From: Gracilibacteraceae bacterium
GTDB taxonomy: Bacteria; Bacillota; Desulfitobacteriia; Desulfitobacteriales; Syntrophobotulaceae
DNA: 42,046 nucleotides
Assembly: GCA_031266805.1 (NCBI GenBank)
Contig: JAISAH010000058.1
Coordinates: 1-42,046 of the forward strand
Direction of reading: 5' to 3'
Below, one piece after another: positions 23,642 to 30,088 of this stretch (position 1 is its first letter; the number at the start of each line of letters is the position of its first letter). The position numbers and the translations under genes are program-made. The notes beneath the pieces are model-generated. The model saw nothing but the letters and a program-made list of their open reading frames with translations, made no database searches and was not told the origin of the DNA.

Positions 23642-25204
23642 CTAAATCTGATAGTATTTTTCCGGATCAAGAATACCTTTGTAGATCATTACGCCAAAGG
23701 AAATATACAATCTAAGGATATTATAGTGATCATTTACATCCATTCCCAAAAGTTCGACAATTTTTTCGACCCGGTATTGCATGGTTGTGCGGTGAATACC
23801 GAGCGCTTTGGCGGACGCGGTTTGTTTTCTGTCAGAAACGATAAGTATATATAAAGTATAAGTATATTTCGTGTTGTGTTCCTGATCATATTCCAGAAGA
23901 TTAGTCAGCTGCGGCAGGCAGAACATCTGGAGAATATTCTGCTCCGCGGCGGTTTGCGAGATCAGGTTATATATCATGCAATCGGTATAAAAAAATACAC
24001 AGCCTTCCGGATTGAACAATTTCCCAATGTCTATAGCCAGGCGGGCTTGGTGGAACGCGGCGGCGGCATTTTTCAGATCGGTAAAACTAAAACTGACGCC
24101 GGCGGCGACGTTGACGCTGGATAATAATTTATCTAAGGCGCCCACAGGAATAGCGTTCTGTTCAAACAGATGGTTTGAGTTCAAAAGTAAAATCAGGTAC
24201 TGGTCAATGACCGTCGAGATGCTGTTTGTGACGCGGCGCTGCAGAAGTTCATCCAGAGAACGGGGGGAGCCAAAACTCATGTTCAGGGAAGTCGTATCAA
24301 CGGCGATCAAATAGTAGTAGGCTTTACCGCCCATCTTCAGGGTTTCTGCGCCTTGCGCTATCACGCTCTCGTCGTGTATATGGCTTTCGATCAAAGCGGA
24401 TAGAAATTTGTGCGCAAAAGTATTCTTGGTGTTCAAGACTACCCGCCCTCTGCGGACTTCCTGCCCGAGCCACGAAGTTACCAGCGACATCAGCGTCGCC
24501 TCAGAGTTCCTGAACGGGGTTCTGGCAAAAACCGCGCAATAGGCGATCACACCCTGGGCGTCCGTGACGCCGCCGACAATCACTTCCTGGGTTTTGTTCA
24601 TAAAGCCGGCGCGGATCACCGGTTTGCCGCCGTCATTGTTATCACATTGCGCTAAAAAATCCATGAACATATCGGCCAAAAAATCAAAACGAAATTGAGT
24701 CGTGATATCAGGGAATATATCGGCTAAATTGCGAAAGGCAATTACCTCGCCTTTTTGGGAAAACAAGGCGACAGGGTTACAGAACAAACTGGCGGCGAGG
24801 TCGATTACTTTGTCGATTTCGATATCCCTGAAGTTGGGGTTGCGGGCGGAATCAAACATCAGATTTGTACATTCGCGCAGCTGCAAAGACTCGGTAATAA
24901 ATTCGCTTATTTTGTTACTGATCTCAAATATGTCGGCGTCACAAACTATGTTCAAGCAGTTGACGCCCATTTCCGCGATGGTTTTTTTCAGAGGGGAAAC
25001 GTCCCCGATGCATATAATGTTTTTGATATGCCGCGGAACGCCGTAGTTGATAAAATCCTCGCACCGGCCAATTTGCACGTCGCTGCCGCGCCCCTCGCGG
25101 TTTGGCGCGGCAAATTTCAGACATCGCAATTCAGAAAAAGGAGCGTATTCAATTATAACCGGCTGGTAATCACTCAAGAAGAGCGCTATTTCCTTTAGGG
25201 TCAT
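23642..25204 (-). CDS. PucR-family transcriptional regulator
   Basis: A 520-residue regulator. The C-terminal 60 or so residues contain the PucR-type helix-turn-helix: TASAKALGIHRTTMQYRVEKIVELLG. The preceding part, with LTNLLEYDQEHNTKYTYTL, fits the GGDEF-like/PucR region. The N-terminal portion (about residues 1-280) probably senses a metabolite; PVALFSQKGEVIAF resembles small-ligand sensor segments. PucR proteins usually activate catabolic genes for purines, amino acids or related compounds when a pathway intermediate is present. GAGGAGAGG precedes the ATG. It lies 31 bp after the CoA-transferase beta gene on the same strand and is convergent with the large operon, so it is the prime candidate regulator of both. 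Confidence 0.88.
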   Translation of the reverse strand: MTLKEIALFLSDYQPVIIEYAPFSELRCLKFAAPNREGRGSDVQIGRCEDFINYGVPRHIKNIICIGDVSPLKKTIAEMGVNCLNIVCDADIFEISNKISEFITESLQLRECTNLMFDSARNPNFRDIEIDKVIDLAASLFCNPVALFSQKGEVIAFRNLADIFPDITTQFRFDFLADMFMDFLAQCDNNDGGKPVIRAGFMNKTQEVIVGGVTDAQGVIAYCAVFARTPFRNSEATLMSLVTSWLGQEVRRGRVVLNTKNTFAHKFLSALIESHIHDESVIAQGAETLKMGGKAYYYLIAVDTTSLNMSFGSPRSLDELLQRRVTNSISTVIDQYLILLLNSNHLFEQNAIPVGALDKLLSSVNVAAGVSFSFTDLKNAAAAFHQARLAIDIGKLFNPEGCVFFYTDCMIYNLISQTAAEQNILQMFCLPQLTNLLEYDQEHNTKYTYTLYILIVSDRKQTASAKALGIHRTTMQYRVEKIVELLGMDVNDHYNILRLYISFGVMIYKGILDPEKYYQI

Positions 25205-25235
25205 ATTTTTCCTCTCCTCAATTAATATAATATTA

Positions 25236-25910
25236 TTAAGCTAACATTATTTCCAGAGGGTTCGCTACGGCAAAAGCAAATTCCGTCAGAGATTCGATAT
25301 CAGACAGTTGGGCGTCCGGCGCTATTTTCGTGAGCAAAAACCCGTTGTTCTTAAATTCAAAGACCGCCATTTCCGTAATAACGATATCCGCTTCCGCAAA
25401 ACCGGTGACAGGTAAACTGCATTGCCTGACCAGTTTAGGCCGGCCTTTGTTAGTATGAATCATGGCGATGACGACTTTGTTCGCGCCGGAAATCAAATCC
25501 ATGGCGCCGCCGACACCAAGCTGATTGCCGCCGGGAACCGTCCAATTGGCAATATTTCCCTTTTCGTCGACCTGCATCGCCCCCAGCACGGTCGCGTCAA
25601 CGCGCCCGCCGCGAATCATCCCGAAAGCCAAACAGCTGTCCAGATATACGCATCCTTTGGTTTCAATAACGGACCTGCGGCTCGCGTTGATGAGCATCGG
25701 ATGTTCCTCGCCCGGTTTAGCCAGCCGGCCGGCGCCGAGCATACCATTCTCAGTCTGAATGAAAATATTATCATTAGTGATAAAGTTTGACACTTGAGAC
25801 GGAATACCAACCCCCAGGTTTAAAACAAACGGATTCTCCACATCGTTGAACAAGCGGGCCGCGTTTTTCGCGACGCGTTCAGCGGCTTCCTCTTTCGCAA
25901 GCTCTTTCAC
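25236..25910 (-). CDS. atoA: 3-oxoacid CoA-transferase subunit B
   Basis: A 224-residue beta subunit of a class I CoA-transferase (AtoA/ScoB/CtfB type). It has NLGVGIPSQVSNF near residue 31 and the catalytic Glu54 in TENGMLG, which forms the covalent acyl-CoA intermediate. VDATVLGAMQVDEKGNIANW follows in the middle. It moves CoA between acetoacetate (or another 3-oxoacid or short acid) and an acyl-CoA. A GTG at 25919 sits directly on the binding site, so the next in-frame GTG at 25910, eight bases after AAGGAG, is preferred. The AAGGAG overlaps the stop of subunit A, a sign of coupling. Confidence 0.92.
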   Translation of the reverse strand: MKELAKEEAAERVAKNAARLFNDVENPFVLNLGVGIPSQVSNFITNDNIFIQTENGMLGAGRLAKPGEEHPMLINASRRSVIETKGCVYLDSCLAFGMIRGGRVDATVLGAMQVDEKGNIANWTVPGGNQLGVGGAMDLISGANKVVIAMIHTNKGRPKLVRQCSLPVTGFAEADIVITEMAVFEFKNNGFLLTKIAPDAQLSDIESLTEFAFAVANPLEIMLA

Positions 25911-25915
25911 GTTAA

Positions 25916-26569
25916 TCACTCCTTGACGATTGCGCTGACATAAACATGGGGCGTAATAATACTCTCGGGATCAAGCTCGCCTGTCTCGACAATTTCATGA
26001 ACCAAGGCAATGGTATATTTGGCGGCGGCGGCCATCGCCGGATTGAAATTGCGCGCGGTCTTGCTGTAAACCAAATTGCCGAGACGGTCGGCTTTGCGCG
26101 CTTCAATCAGCGCGATATCAGCGTAGATGGCCTGTTCCAATACATATTTTTTACCGCCAAACTCTCTTATTTCTTTGTCTCGCCCCAAGTCGGTTCCTGC
26201 CGAGGCCGCCGTATAATAGGCGGGAATCCCCGCACCCGCCGCCCGGATGGATTCCGCCAGAGTCCCCTGCGGCACCAAGGTGACTTCTATTTCTCCGTTG
26301 TAATAAGCATGAACCGCTTCAATATTCCAGTTATAATAGCTGCCGATCAAGGTTTTTATTTGCTTATTGGTGAGCAGCACGCCAAGCCCTTCGTTGGGAC
26401 TACCCAGATCGTTAGAGATGACGGTCAGATTTTTGCGCGCCGATTTGCCCAATTCTCGCACCAGCGGAAACGGCGTGCCTTTTAAGCCGAACCCGCCTAC
26501 CATTATCCGGTCCCCGTCTTTAACGCGCGCTATGGCATCCCGGGCAGTCATAAATTTATTTACAGCCAC
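25916..26569 (-). CDS. atoD: 3-oxoacid CoA-transferase subunit A
   Basis: A 217-residue alpha subunit (AtoD/ScoA/CtfA type). The CoA-binding glycine stretch is MVGGFGLKGTPF (residues 22-33), followed by LTVISNDLG, EVTLVPQGTLAESIRAAGAG and ARNFNPAMAAAAKYTI. With subunit B it makes the heteromeric transferase. The GTG start follows AAGGA by 9 bases and lies 6 bp after the thiolase stop. The three genes thiolase, A and B form a classic acetoacetate-using unit. Confidence 0.92.
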   Translation of the reverse strand: MAVNKFMTARDAIARVKDGDRIMVGGFGLKGTPFPLVRELGKSARKNLTVISNDLGSPNEGLGVLLTNKQIKTLIGSYYNWNIEAVHAYYNGEIEVTLVPQGTLAESIRAAGAGIPAYYTAASAGTDLGRDKEIREFGGKKYVLEQAIYADIALIEARKADRLGNLVYSKTARNFNPAMAAAAKYTIALVHEIVETGELDPESIITPHVYVSAIVKE

Positions 26570-26575
26570 TTGCGT

Positions 26576-27781
26576 TCATCCTTCCGGTTTTTCAAAAGCC
26601 ATAGACATTCCCAGCCCGCCCGCGACGCAGATGGTGGCCAAACCGAAACGCGCGCCGCGCCGGCCCATTTCATGCAATAAAGTAGTACAGATCCGCGCGC
26701 CAGACATCCCCAGCGGGTGGCCGAGAGCGATAGCGCCGCCGTTAACATTGAGGATATCCGCTTTCAGGCCCAATTCTTTAGCGCAGGCTAAAGACTGCGA
26801 GGCGAAGGCCTCGTTGATCTCGATCAGATCGAAATCCCGCAAGGATATATGGGATAACTGAGGCGTCTTCAGCAATTTTTGCGTGGACGCCACCGGACCG
26901 ATACCCATGACGCGGGGATCCACACCGGCGGCCACGCCCGCGAGCAGACGCGCAAGCGGCTTCAACCCGAGAGACTTGGCTTTTTCACCTTCCATGAGCA
27001 GGAGAGCAGAGGCCCCGTCGTTACGCCCCGAGGCGTTGCCGGCGGTTGTGACGCCGCCGGTGAAAATCGGTTTGAGTTTTGCCATTTTCTCAAGATCGGC
27101 GTCTCGGCGGGGATATTCGTCTGTATCAAATATTGACTGACTGCCTTTCGGCTGCGGAACAGGCACGGGCACAATTTCGTCCCGAAAGCGCCCCGCGTCT
27201 GCTGCGGCCACGGCTTTTTGCTGACTGGCCAGCGCGAACTCATCACAGGCTTCTCTGCTGATCGCGTATTTATGGGCGACCGCGTCGGCCGTCTGCAGCA
27301 TGTTAAAACTGCCGTAGATGCTTTCGGGCTGGCTTTTGGGCTGGCTTTCGGTATTGGGATCCAGCAAAAAAGTGTTCCCCGTGCCGACTCCGTGGCGAAT
27401 TCCGCGCACATAAAAAGGAGCGGTACTCATGCTTTCCACCCCGCCGCACAGCACTGTTTCCGAAGCGCCGCAGAGAATTTGCGCCGCGCCGCTTAAAAGC
27501 GCTTGCATTCCGGAAGCGCATTGACGATGTACGGTATAGGCCGGGATACTCTCCGGGATTCCGGACATCAAGGCGGCGACACGGGCTATGTTGGGAAAGT
27601 CTGTGGATTGCTTCGTTTGTCCTGCGATCACTTCGTCTATGGCGGTTTTTTCCACGCCGGCCTTTTCCAGCGCCCCGTCAAACACGATCTGCAGGAGCCG
27701 ATCCGGCTGCACATTTTTCAGCGCTCCCCCTATATTGCCAATAGGCGTTCTTACAGCTGAAATGACGTATACTTCTTTCAT
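26576..27781 (-). CDS. Acetyl-CoA C-acyltransferase (thiolase)
   Basis: A 401-residue thiolase. The nucleophile Cys88 is in VHRQCASGMQ, the His pair partner is His355 in ALGHPLGMSG, and the second Cys385 is in TICVAGGLGMSM, where the common motif is CIGGGMG. It splits 3-oxoacyl-CoA with CoA, or condenses two acetyl-CoA. A small near-tandem duplication gives SQPKSQPES around residue 147, which makes that loop longer than usual. GGAGGTG lies 8 bases before the ATG, and TATAAT is found upstream. As the first gene of the minus-strand unit, it would finish degradation of acetoacetyl-CoA made by the CoA-transferase. Confidence 0.93.
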   Translation of the reverse strand: MKEVYVISAVRTPIGNIGGALKNVQPDRLLQIVFDGALEKAGVEKTAIDEVIAGQTKQSTDFPNIARVAALMSGIPESIPAYTVHRQCASGMQALLSGAAQILCGASETVLCGGVESMSTAPFYVRGIRHGVGTGNTFLLDPNTESQPKSQPESIYGSFNMLQTADAVAHKYAISREACDEFALASQQKAVAAADAGRFRDEIVPVPVPQPKGSQSIFDTDEYPRRDADLEKMAKLKPIFTGGVTTAGNASGRNDGASALLLMEGEKAKSLGLKPLARLLAGVAAGVDPRVMGIGPVASTQKLLKTPQLSHISLRDFDLIEINEAFASQSLACAKELGLKADILNVNGGAIALGHPLGMSGARICTTLLHEMGRRGARFGLATICVAGGLGMSMAFEKPEG

Positions 27782-27810
27782 ATCATAAGCACCTCCATGC
27801 CATTACTGTT

Positions 27811-27816
27811 ATTATA
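27811..27816 (-). promoter_or_regulatory. -10 box of the thiolase operon
   Basis: Minus-strand TATAAT about 30 bp before the thiolase ATG. No -35 match at normal spacing, which fits an activated promoter. Confidence 0.4.
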
Positions 27817-27842
27817 ATTCATGAAACAGCCAACGGCATTAG

Positions 27843-27887
27843 TTGACAGGCAGGAAAAGTGAATTGTGAATTCCTGCATCCTGTCAA
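27843..27887. repeat. Imperfect hairpin upstream of the thiolase operon
   Basis: TTGACAGG+CAGGAA (27843-27856) pairs with TTCCTG and CCTGTCAA (27871-27887), with a 3-base bulge and a 14-base loop. It lies between the MBL gene and the thiolase promoter. It may end transcription of the MBL unit or act as a regulator site; the sequence does not decide. Confidence 0.45.
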
Positions 27888-27993
27888 ATTTTATGACCCG
27901 CTTCCTTGACCGTTAAAATATGTATAGATGATGTCAAGTAAAAGAACGCAATCGCGAGGGTGTGCGACAAATTTGCAGGTAGAGAGGGGGCGC

Positions 27994-28034
27994 AACCGCC
28001 GTAGGGTTCAAAATTTTGAACCCCTACGGCGGTT
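27994..28034. repeat. Near-perfect 41-bp palindrome
   Basis: AACCGCCGTAGGG-TTCAAAA (27994-28013) and TTTTGAACCCCTACGGCGGTT (28014-28034) are complementary except for one unpaired base, with no loop. It begins 6 bases beyond the MBL stop. No U-run follows on either strand, so it is more like an extragenic palindromic element than a standard terminator, although such a stem could still slow polymerase. Confidence 0.65.
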
Positions 28035-28040
28035 CTCTCC

Positions 28041-28640
28041 CTAAATCGCGCGGACGCAGAGGTTGTGGTATTTTTCTTCGCCGATGGTGGTGCTTTCTTC
28101 ATGCCCCGGATAAACCGCGGTCGCCTCGTCCAGGGTATAAAGCTTCTCGCGGATGGAACGGGCCAGATCGTCGGCGGAACCGCCGGGAAAATGCGTATAG
28201 CCGACGTCGGTGTGAAAAAGAGTGTCGCCGCTGAACAGGATCCCCTCCGCGTAAAAACACAGCCCGCCCGGCGTGTGACCCGGCGTGTGCAAAACCTGCA
28301 GCGCCGCGCGCCCGACCGGGATGATATCGCCGTCGGATAGGAGGCGGTCGGCTTTAAGTGAAATCGCTCGCAGCAGCGGCTCGTCCGCGCTGTGGATGCA
28401 TACGGCGGCCCCCGTGGCCGCGCGCAGCTCCGCGACGGCGCCGATATGGTCGTGATGGCCGTGGGTCAAGAGGATCGCCTCGACCCGCAGCCCCAGCTCC
28501 GCCACGCGCGCCAGTATGGTTTTCCCGGCGGCGCCGGGGTCGATCACGACCGCGGTCAGGGTTTCCGCGCACCAGAACAGGTAGCAGTTTTCCCGCAGCT
28601 CGTCCGGGGAGACAAGAGTTTCATGCTTATAGCCGCTCAT
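28041..28640 (-). CDS. MBL-fold metal-dependent hydrolase (glyoxalase II-like)
   Basis: A 199-residue metallo-beta-lactamase-fold protein. The metal motif THGHHDHIG is near residues 59-67, with further ligands in HTPGHTPGG, FSGDTLF and YPGHEEST. This full set binds two metals, as in hydroxyacylglutathione hydrolase-like thioesterases. Substrates of this large group vary and the true one is unknown. AGGAGGTG precedes the ATG. It is the last of three minus-strand genes, 21 bp after the PNPOx-like gene. Confidence 0.88.
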   Translation of the reverse strand: MSGYKHETLVSPDELRENCYLFWCAETLTAVVIDPGAAGKTILARVAELGLRVEAILLTHGHHDHIGAVAELRAATGAAVCIHSADEPLLRAISLKADRLLSDGDIIPVGRAALQVLHTPGHTPGGLCFYAEGILFSGDTLFHTDVGYTHFPGGSADDLARSIREKLYTLDEATAVYPGHEESTTIGEEKYHNLCVRAI

Positions 28641-28661
28641 GGCCGCACCTCCTGTAATTTT

Positions 28662-29135
28662 TTATTTGTGAAAACGTTTCCCGGTGATTCGGGCCACATC
28701 GAGCCGCAGGACGCATACGCCGGCGAGTTCGGCATCCGTAAAATCAAAATCGCCGTCCGGCGCATAATGCCGCATGATCGCCTTCAGGCCGCGCCTTTTC
28801 TCGCCGCTGTCCCCGCAGACGCGGATATCGCCGCCGCCGACCACGCTCTCGTATTCCATAGTGTAATTGCAGGCTCTGGCCCCGGCGACGAGTTTATGCG
28901 AGCAGTCCGCCTCGAAGCCGGCGCGGGAGTCTTCGCCGAGCAGGCCGAGCTTCGAGCCCGCGGACGCGGAGTGCAGCCACAGCGTCAGGGCCTCGCCCTC
29001 CGCTTCGGCGCCGAAATTCATCGGCACGACATACGGAAAATCCGGCGTGTTTATCCCCAGACGGAGCACGTCGCATTTGCTCAGGATATCCAGGATCTCG
29101 GCCCGGTCTTTTACCTCGCGGTCGCTTCTGCGCAT
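28662..29135 (-). CDS. Pyridoxamine 5'-phosphate oxidase-like flavoprotein (NimA-related)
   Basis: A 157-residue split-barrel protein. It begins MRRSDREVKDRAEILDILSK, the usual start of the clostridial PNPOx-like/nitroimidazole-resistance group, then has LRLGINTPDFPYVVPMNFG, the flavin-facing strand pair, and LWLHSASAGSKLGLL. The basic segment GEKRRGLKAIMRHYAP is typical. These proteins bind FMN or related cofactors and are often annotated as NimA-like, but most have no proven reaction. It lies between the zinc-ribbon gene (18 bp) and the MBL hydrolase (21 bp), so it is probably in one operon with them. Confidence 0.82.
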   Translation of the reverse strand: MRRSDREVKDRAEILDILSKCDVLRLGINTPDFPYVVPMNFGAEAEGEALTLWLHSASAGSKLGLLGEDSRAGFEADCSHKLVAGARACNYTMEYESVVGGGDIRVCGDSGEKRRGLKAIMRHYAPDGDFDFTDAELAGVCVLRLDVARITGKRFHK

Positions 29136-29153
29136 GGCGTCACCTCTTTTACA

Positions 29154-29750
29154 TCACTTCTTGCTGCGTTCCAATTTCCAGTCCAGCGTGGCCGTCCGCC
29201 AGGCGTGGTCCGTCAAGCCGTGGACCGGATGCGTTCTGGCATATTCTTCCATTTCTCGCCGGGAAAACGAGGTGGCCCGGCGAACGCAGGCGTGACAAAA
29301 ACCCGCGCTGTTCACCGGCCCGCTCTCACCGCAGGCGCGGCAGCCAGCGGCCCGCCTGTCCCCTTTGACCGGACGGCCGCCGGGCCGGAGCGGCGGCAAA
29401 CCGGTTTTTTGCCCGTAAGGCAGCCTTTCGTTGCGCGCGGCCACCGCGATGGCGCAGGAGCGGGCGAGATCGGCAAAATGACGGCGCAGAGCTTCCGGTT
29501 CGGGCTGACCGGGGGCGGTCACCCCCGCCTGCCTGTATAATTCCAGGCGGTCGGCGAGGGCCAGCGCCCCGACGCAACGCCAATAAGCGGCGCGCGGATC
29601 GCCGCCTTGTCCGGGCGCGGCGTCCGCGGCCCGGATCTCCGCGAGCAGTCCTTCATAAGCGCCGCCGCAGCCGTCGCACACTTGCCGCCACCGGCGCTCC
29701 GCCGGCAGCGGCTGCCGGCAGACCGGGCAGCGGGGCTGAAATATCGACAT
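29154..29750 (-). CDS. Zinc-ribbon protein of unknown function
   Basis: A 198-residue protein I do not recognise. It has two Cys-pair modules: an N-terminal CPVC...CDGC (residues about 8-31) and a C-terminal CRACGES...FCHAC (about 139-156), each looking like a zinc ribbon. Between them is an Ala/Arg-rich helical stretch (about residues 40-110) with no known motif. The C-terminus has SRREMEEYARTHPVHGLTD. The frame is open back to 30062, across an intergenic repeat, but the ATG at 29750 with GGAGGT nine bases upstream is the likely start. It heads the minus-strand trio with the PNPOx-like and MBL genes. A nucleic-acid or protein-binding role is only a guess from the ribbons. Confidence 0.6.
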   Translation of the reverse strand: MSIFQPRCPVCRQPLPAERRWRQVCDGCGGAYEGLLAEIRAADAAPGQGGDPRAAYWRCVGALALADRLELYRQAGVTAPGQPEPEALRRHFADLARSCAIAVAARNERLPYGQKTGLPPLRPGGRPVKGDRRAAGCRACGESGPVNSAGFCHACVRRATSFSRREMEEYARTHPVHGLTDHAWRTATLDWKLERSKK

Positions 29751-29811
29751 TTGATCTGTACCTCCGGTATCTGCGCTTATTTTATCATGCCCGAAGAAGA
29801 ATGTATAGTCC

Positions 29812-29890
29812 GTCATTTCGGGCCTGTCCCGGAATCTAAATAGATATAATTCCCGCGGTCTTTTGGATTCCGGCATGAAGCCGGAATGAC
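29812..29890. repeat. Composite palindromic interspersed repeat
   Basis: Two 25-base arms (29812-29836 and 29866-29890) are complementary to each other at 18 of 25 positions, sharing GTCATT at the outside and CCGGAATC at the inside. The right arm is itself a hairpin: ATTCCGGC (29867-29874), loop ATGAA, GCCGGAAT (29880-29887). The GTCATTCCGG type end is widespread among short extragenic repeats in bacteria. Copy number in this genome cannot be judged. Confidence 0.65.
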
Positions 29891-29982
29891 AGCAAGGATA
29901 ATCTGCCTCTGGGGCGGAATGACGAACGAGGAACGTAACACCCGACACCCGACAAAGAAGCGTAAAATACCGAAAAAAACTG

Positions 29983-30011
29983 TTGACATTTGGCGCGGTT
30001 CGTTTTAGAAT
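29983..30011 (+). promoter_or_regulatory. Consensus promoter of nrdD
   Basis: TTGACA (29983-29988) and TAGAAT (30006-30011) with an exact 17-bp spacer, about 77 bp before the nrdD ATG. This is a near-perfect housekeeping sigma factor promoter. Confidence 0.85.
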
Positions 30012-30024
30012 CATTTTGGGATGT

Positions 30025-30040
30025 ACACCATATGTTGTGT
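30025..30040 (+). promoter_or_regulatory. NrdR box 1
   Basis: ACACCATATGTTGTGT matches the NrdR operator consensus ACACWATATATWGTGT at nearly all positions. It lies just downstream of the -10 box, so bound NrdR would block transcription start. Confidence 0.85.
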
Positions 30041-30055
30041 GCCGCCGTGAATATT

Positions 30056-30071
30056 TGACCATATATTGTAT
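30056..30071 (+). promoter_or_regulatory. NrdR box 2
   Basis: TGACCATATATTGTAT is a weaker copy of the NrdR box. Its start is 31 bp from that of box 1, three helical turns, the spacing typical of paired NrdR boxes ahead of ribonucleotide reductase genes. Confidence 0.8.
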
Positions 30072-30088
30072 ACGACAGGAGCGAAGTT

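Larger units (their letters stand above)
29751..30088. other. Divergent intergenic region between the zinc-ribbon gene and nrdD
   Basis: A 338-bp stretch with no gene. It contains a composite palindromic repeat (29812-29890), a further partial copy of its end (CGGAATGAC at 29915-29923), a consensus promoter (29983-30011) and two NrdR boxes (30025-30040, 30056-30071) leading to nrdD. Confidence 0.7.

Noticed and set aside
27884-28102. Small minus-strand open frame between the MBL and thiolase genes
   Set aside because: It spans the 41-bp palindrome and a hairpin, has no ribosome binding site and no similarity to known proteins.
28392-29540. Long plus-strand open frame of 382 codons opposite the MBL, PNPOx-like and zinc-ribbon genes
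   Set aside because: It is antisense to three genes with clear motifs and ribosome binding sites, is Ala/Arg/Gly-rich low-complexity, and crosses gene boundaries. It is a high-GC shadow.
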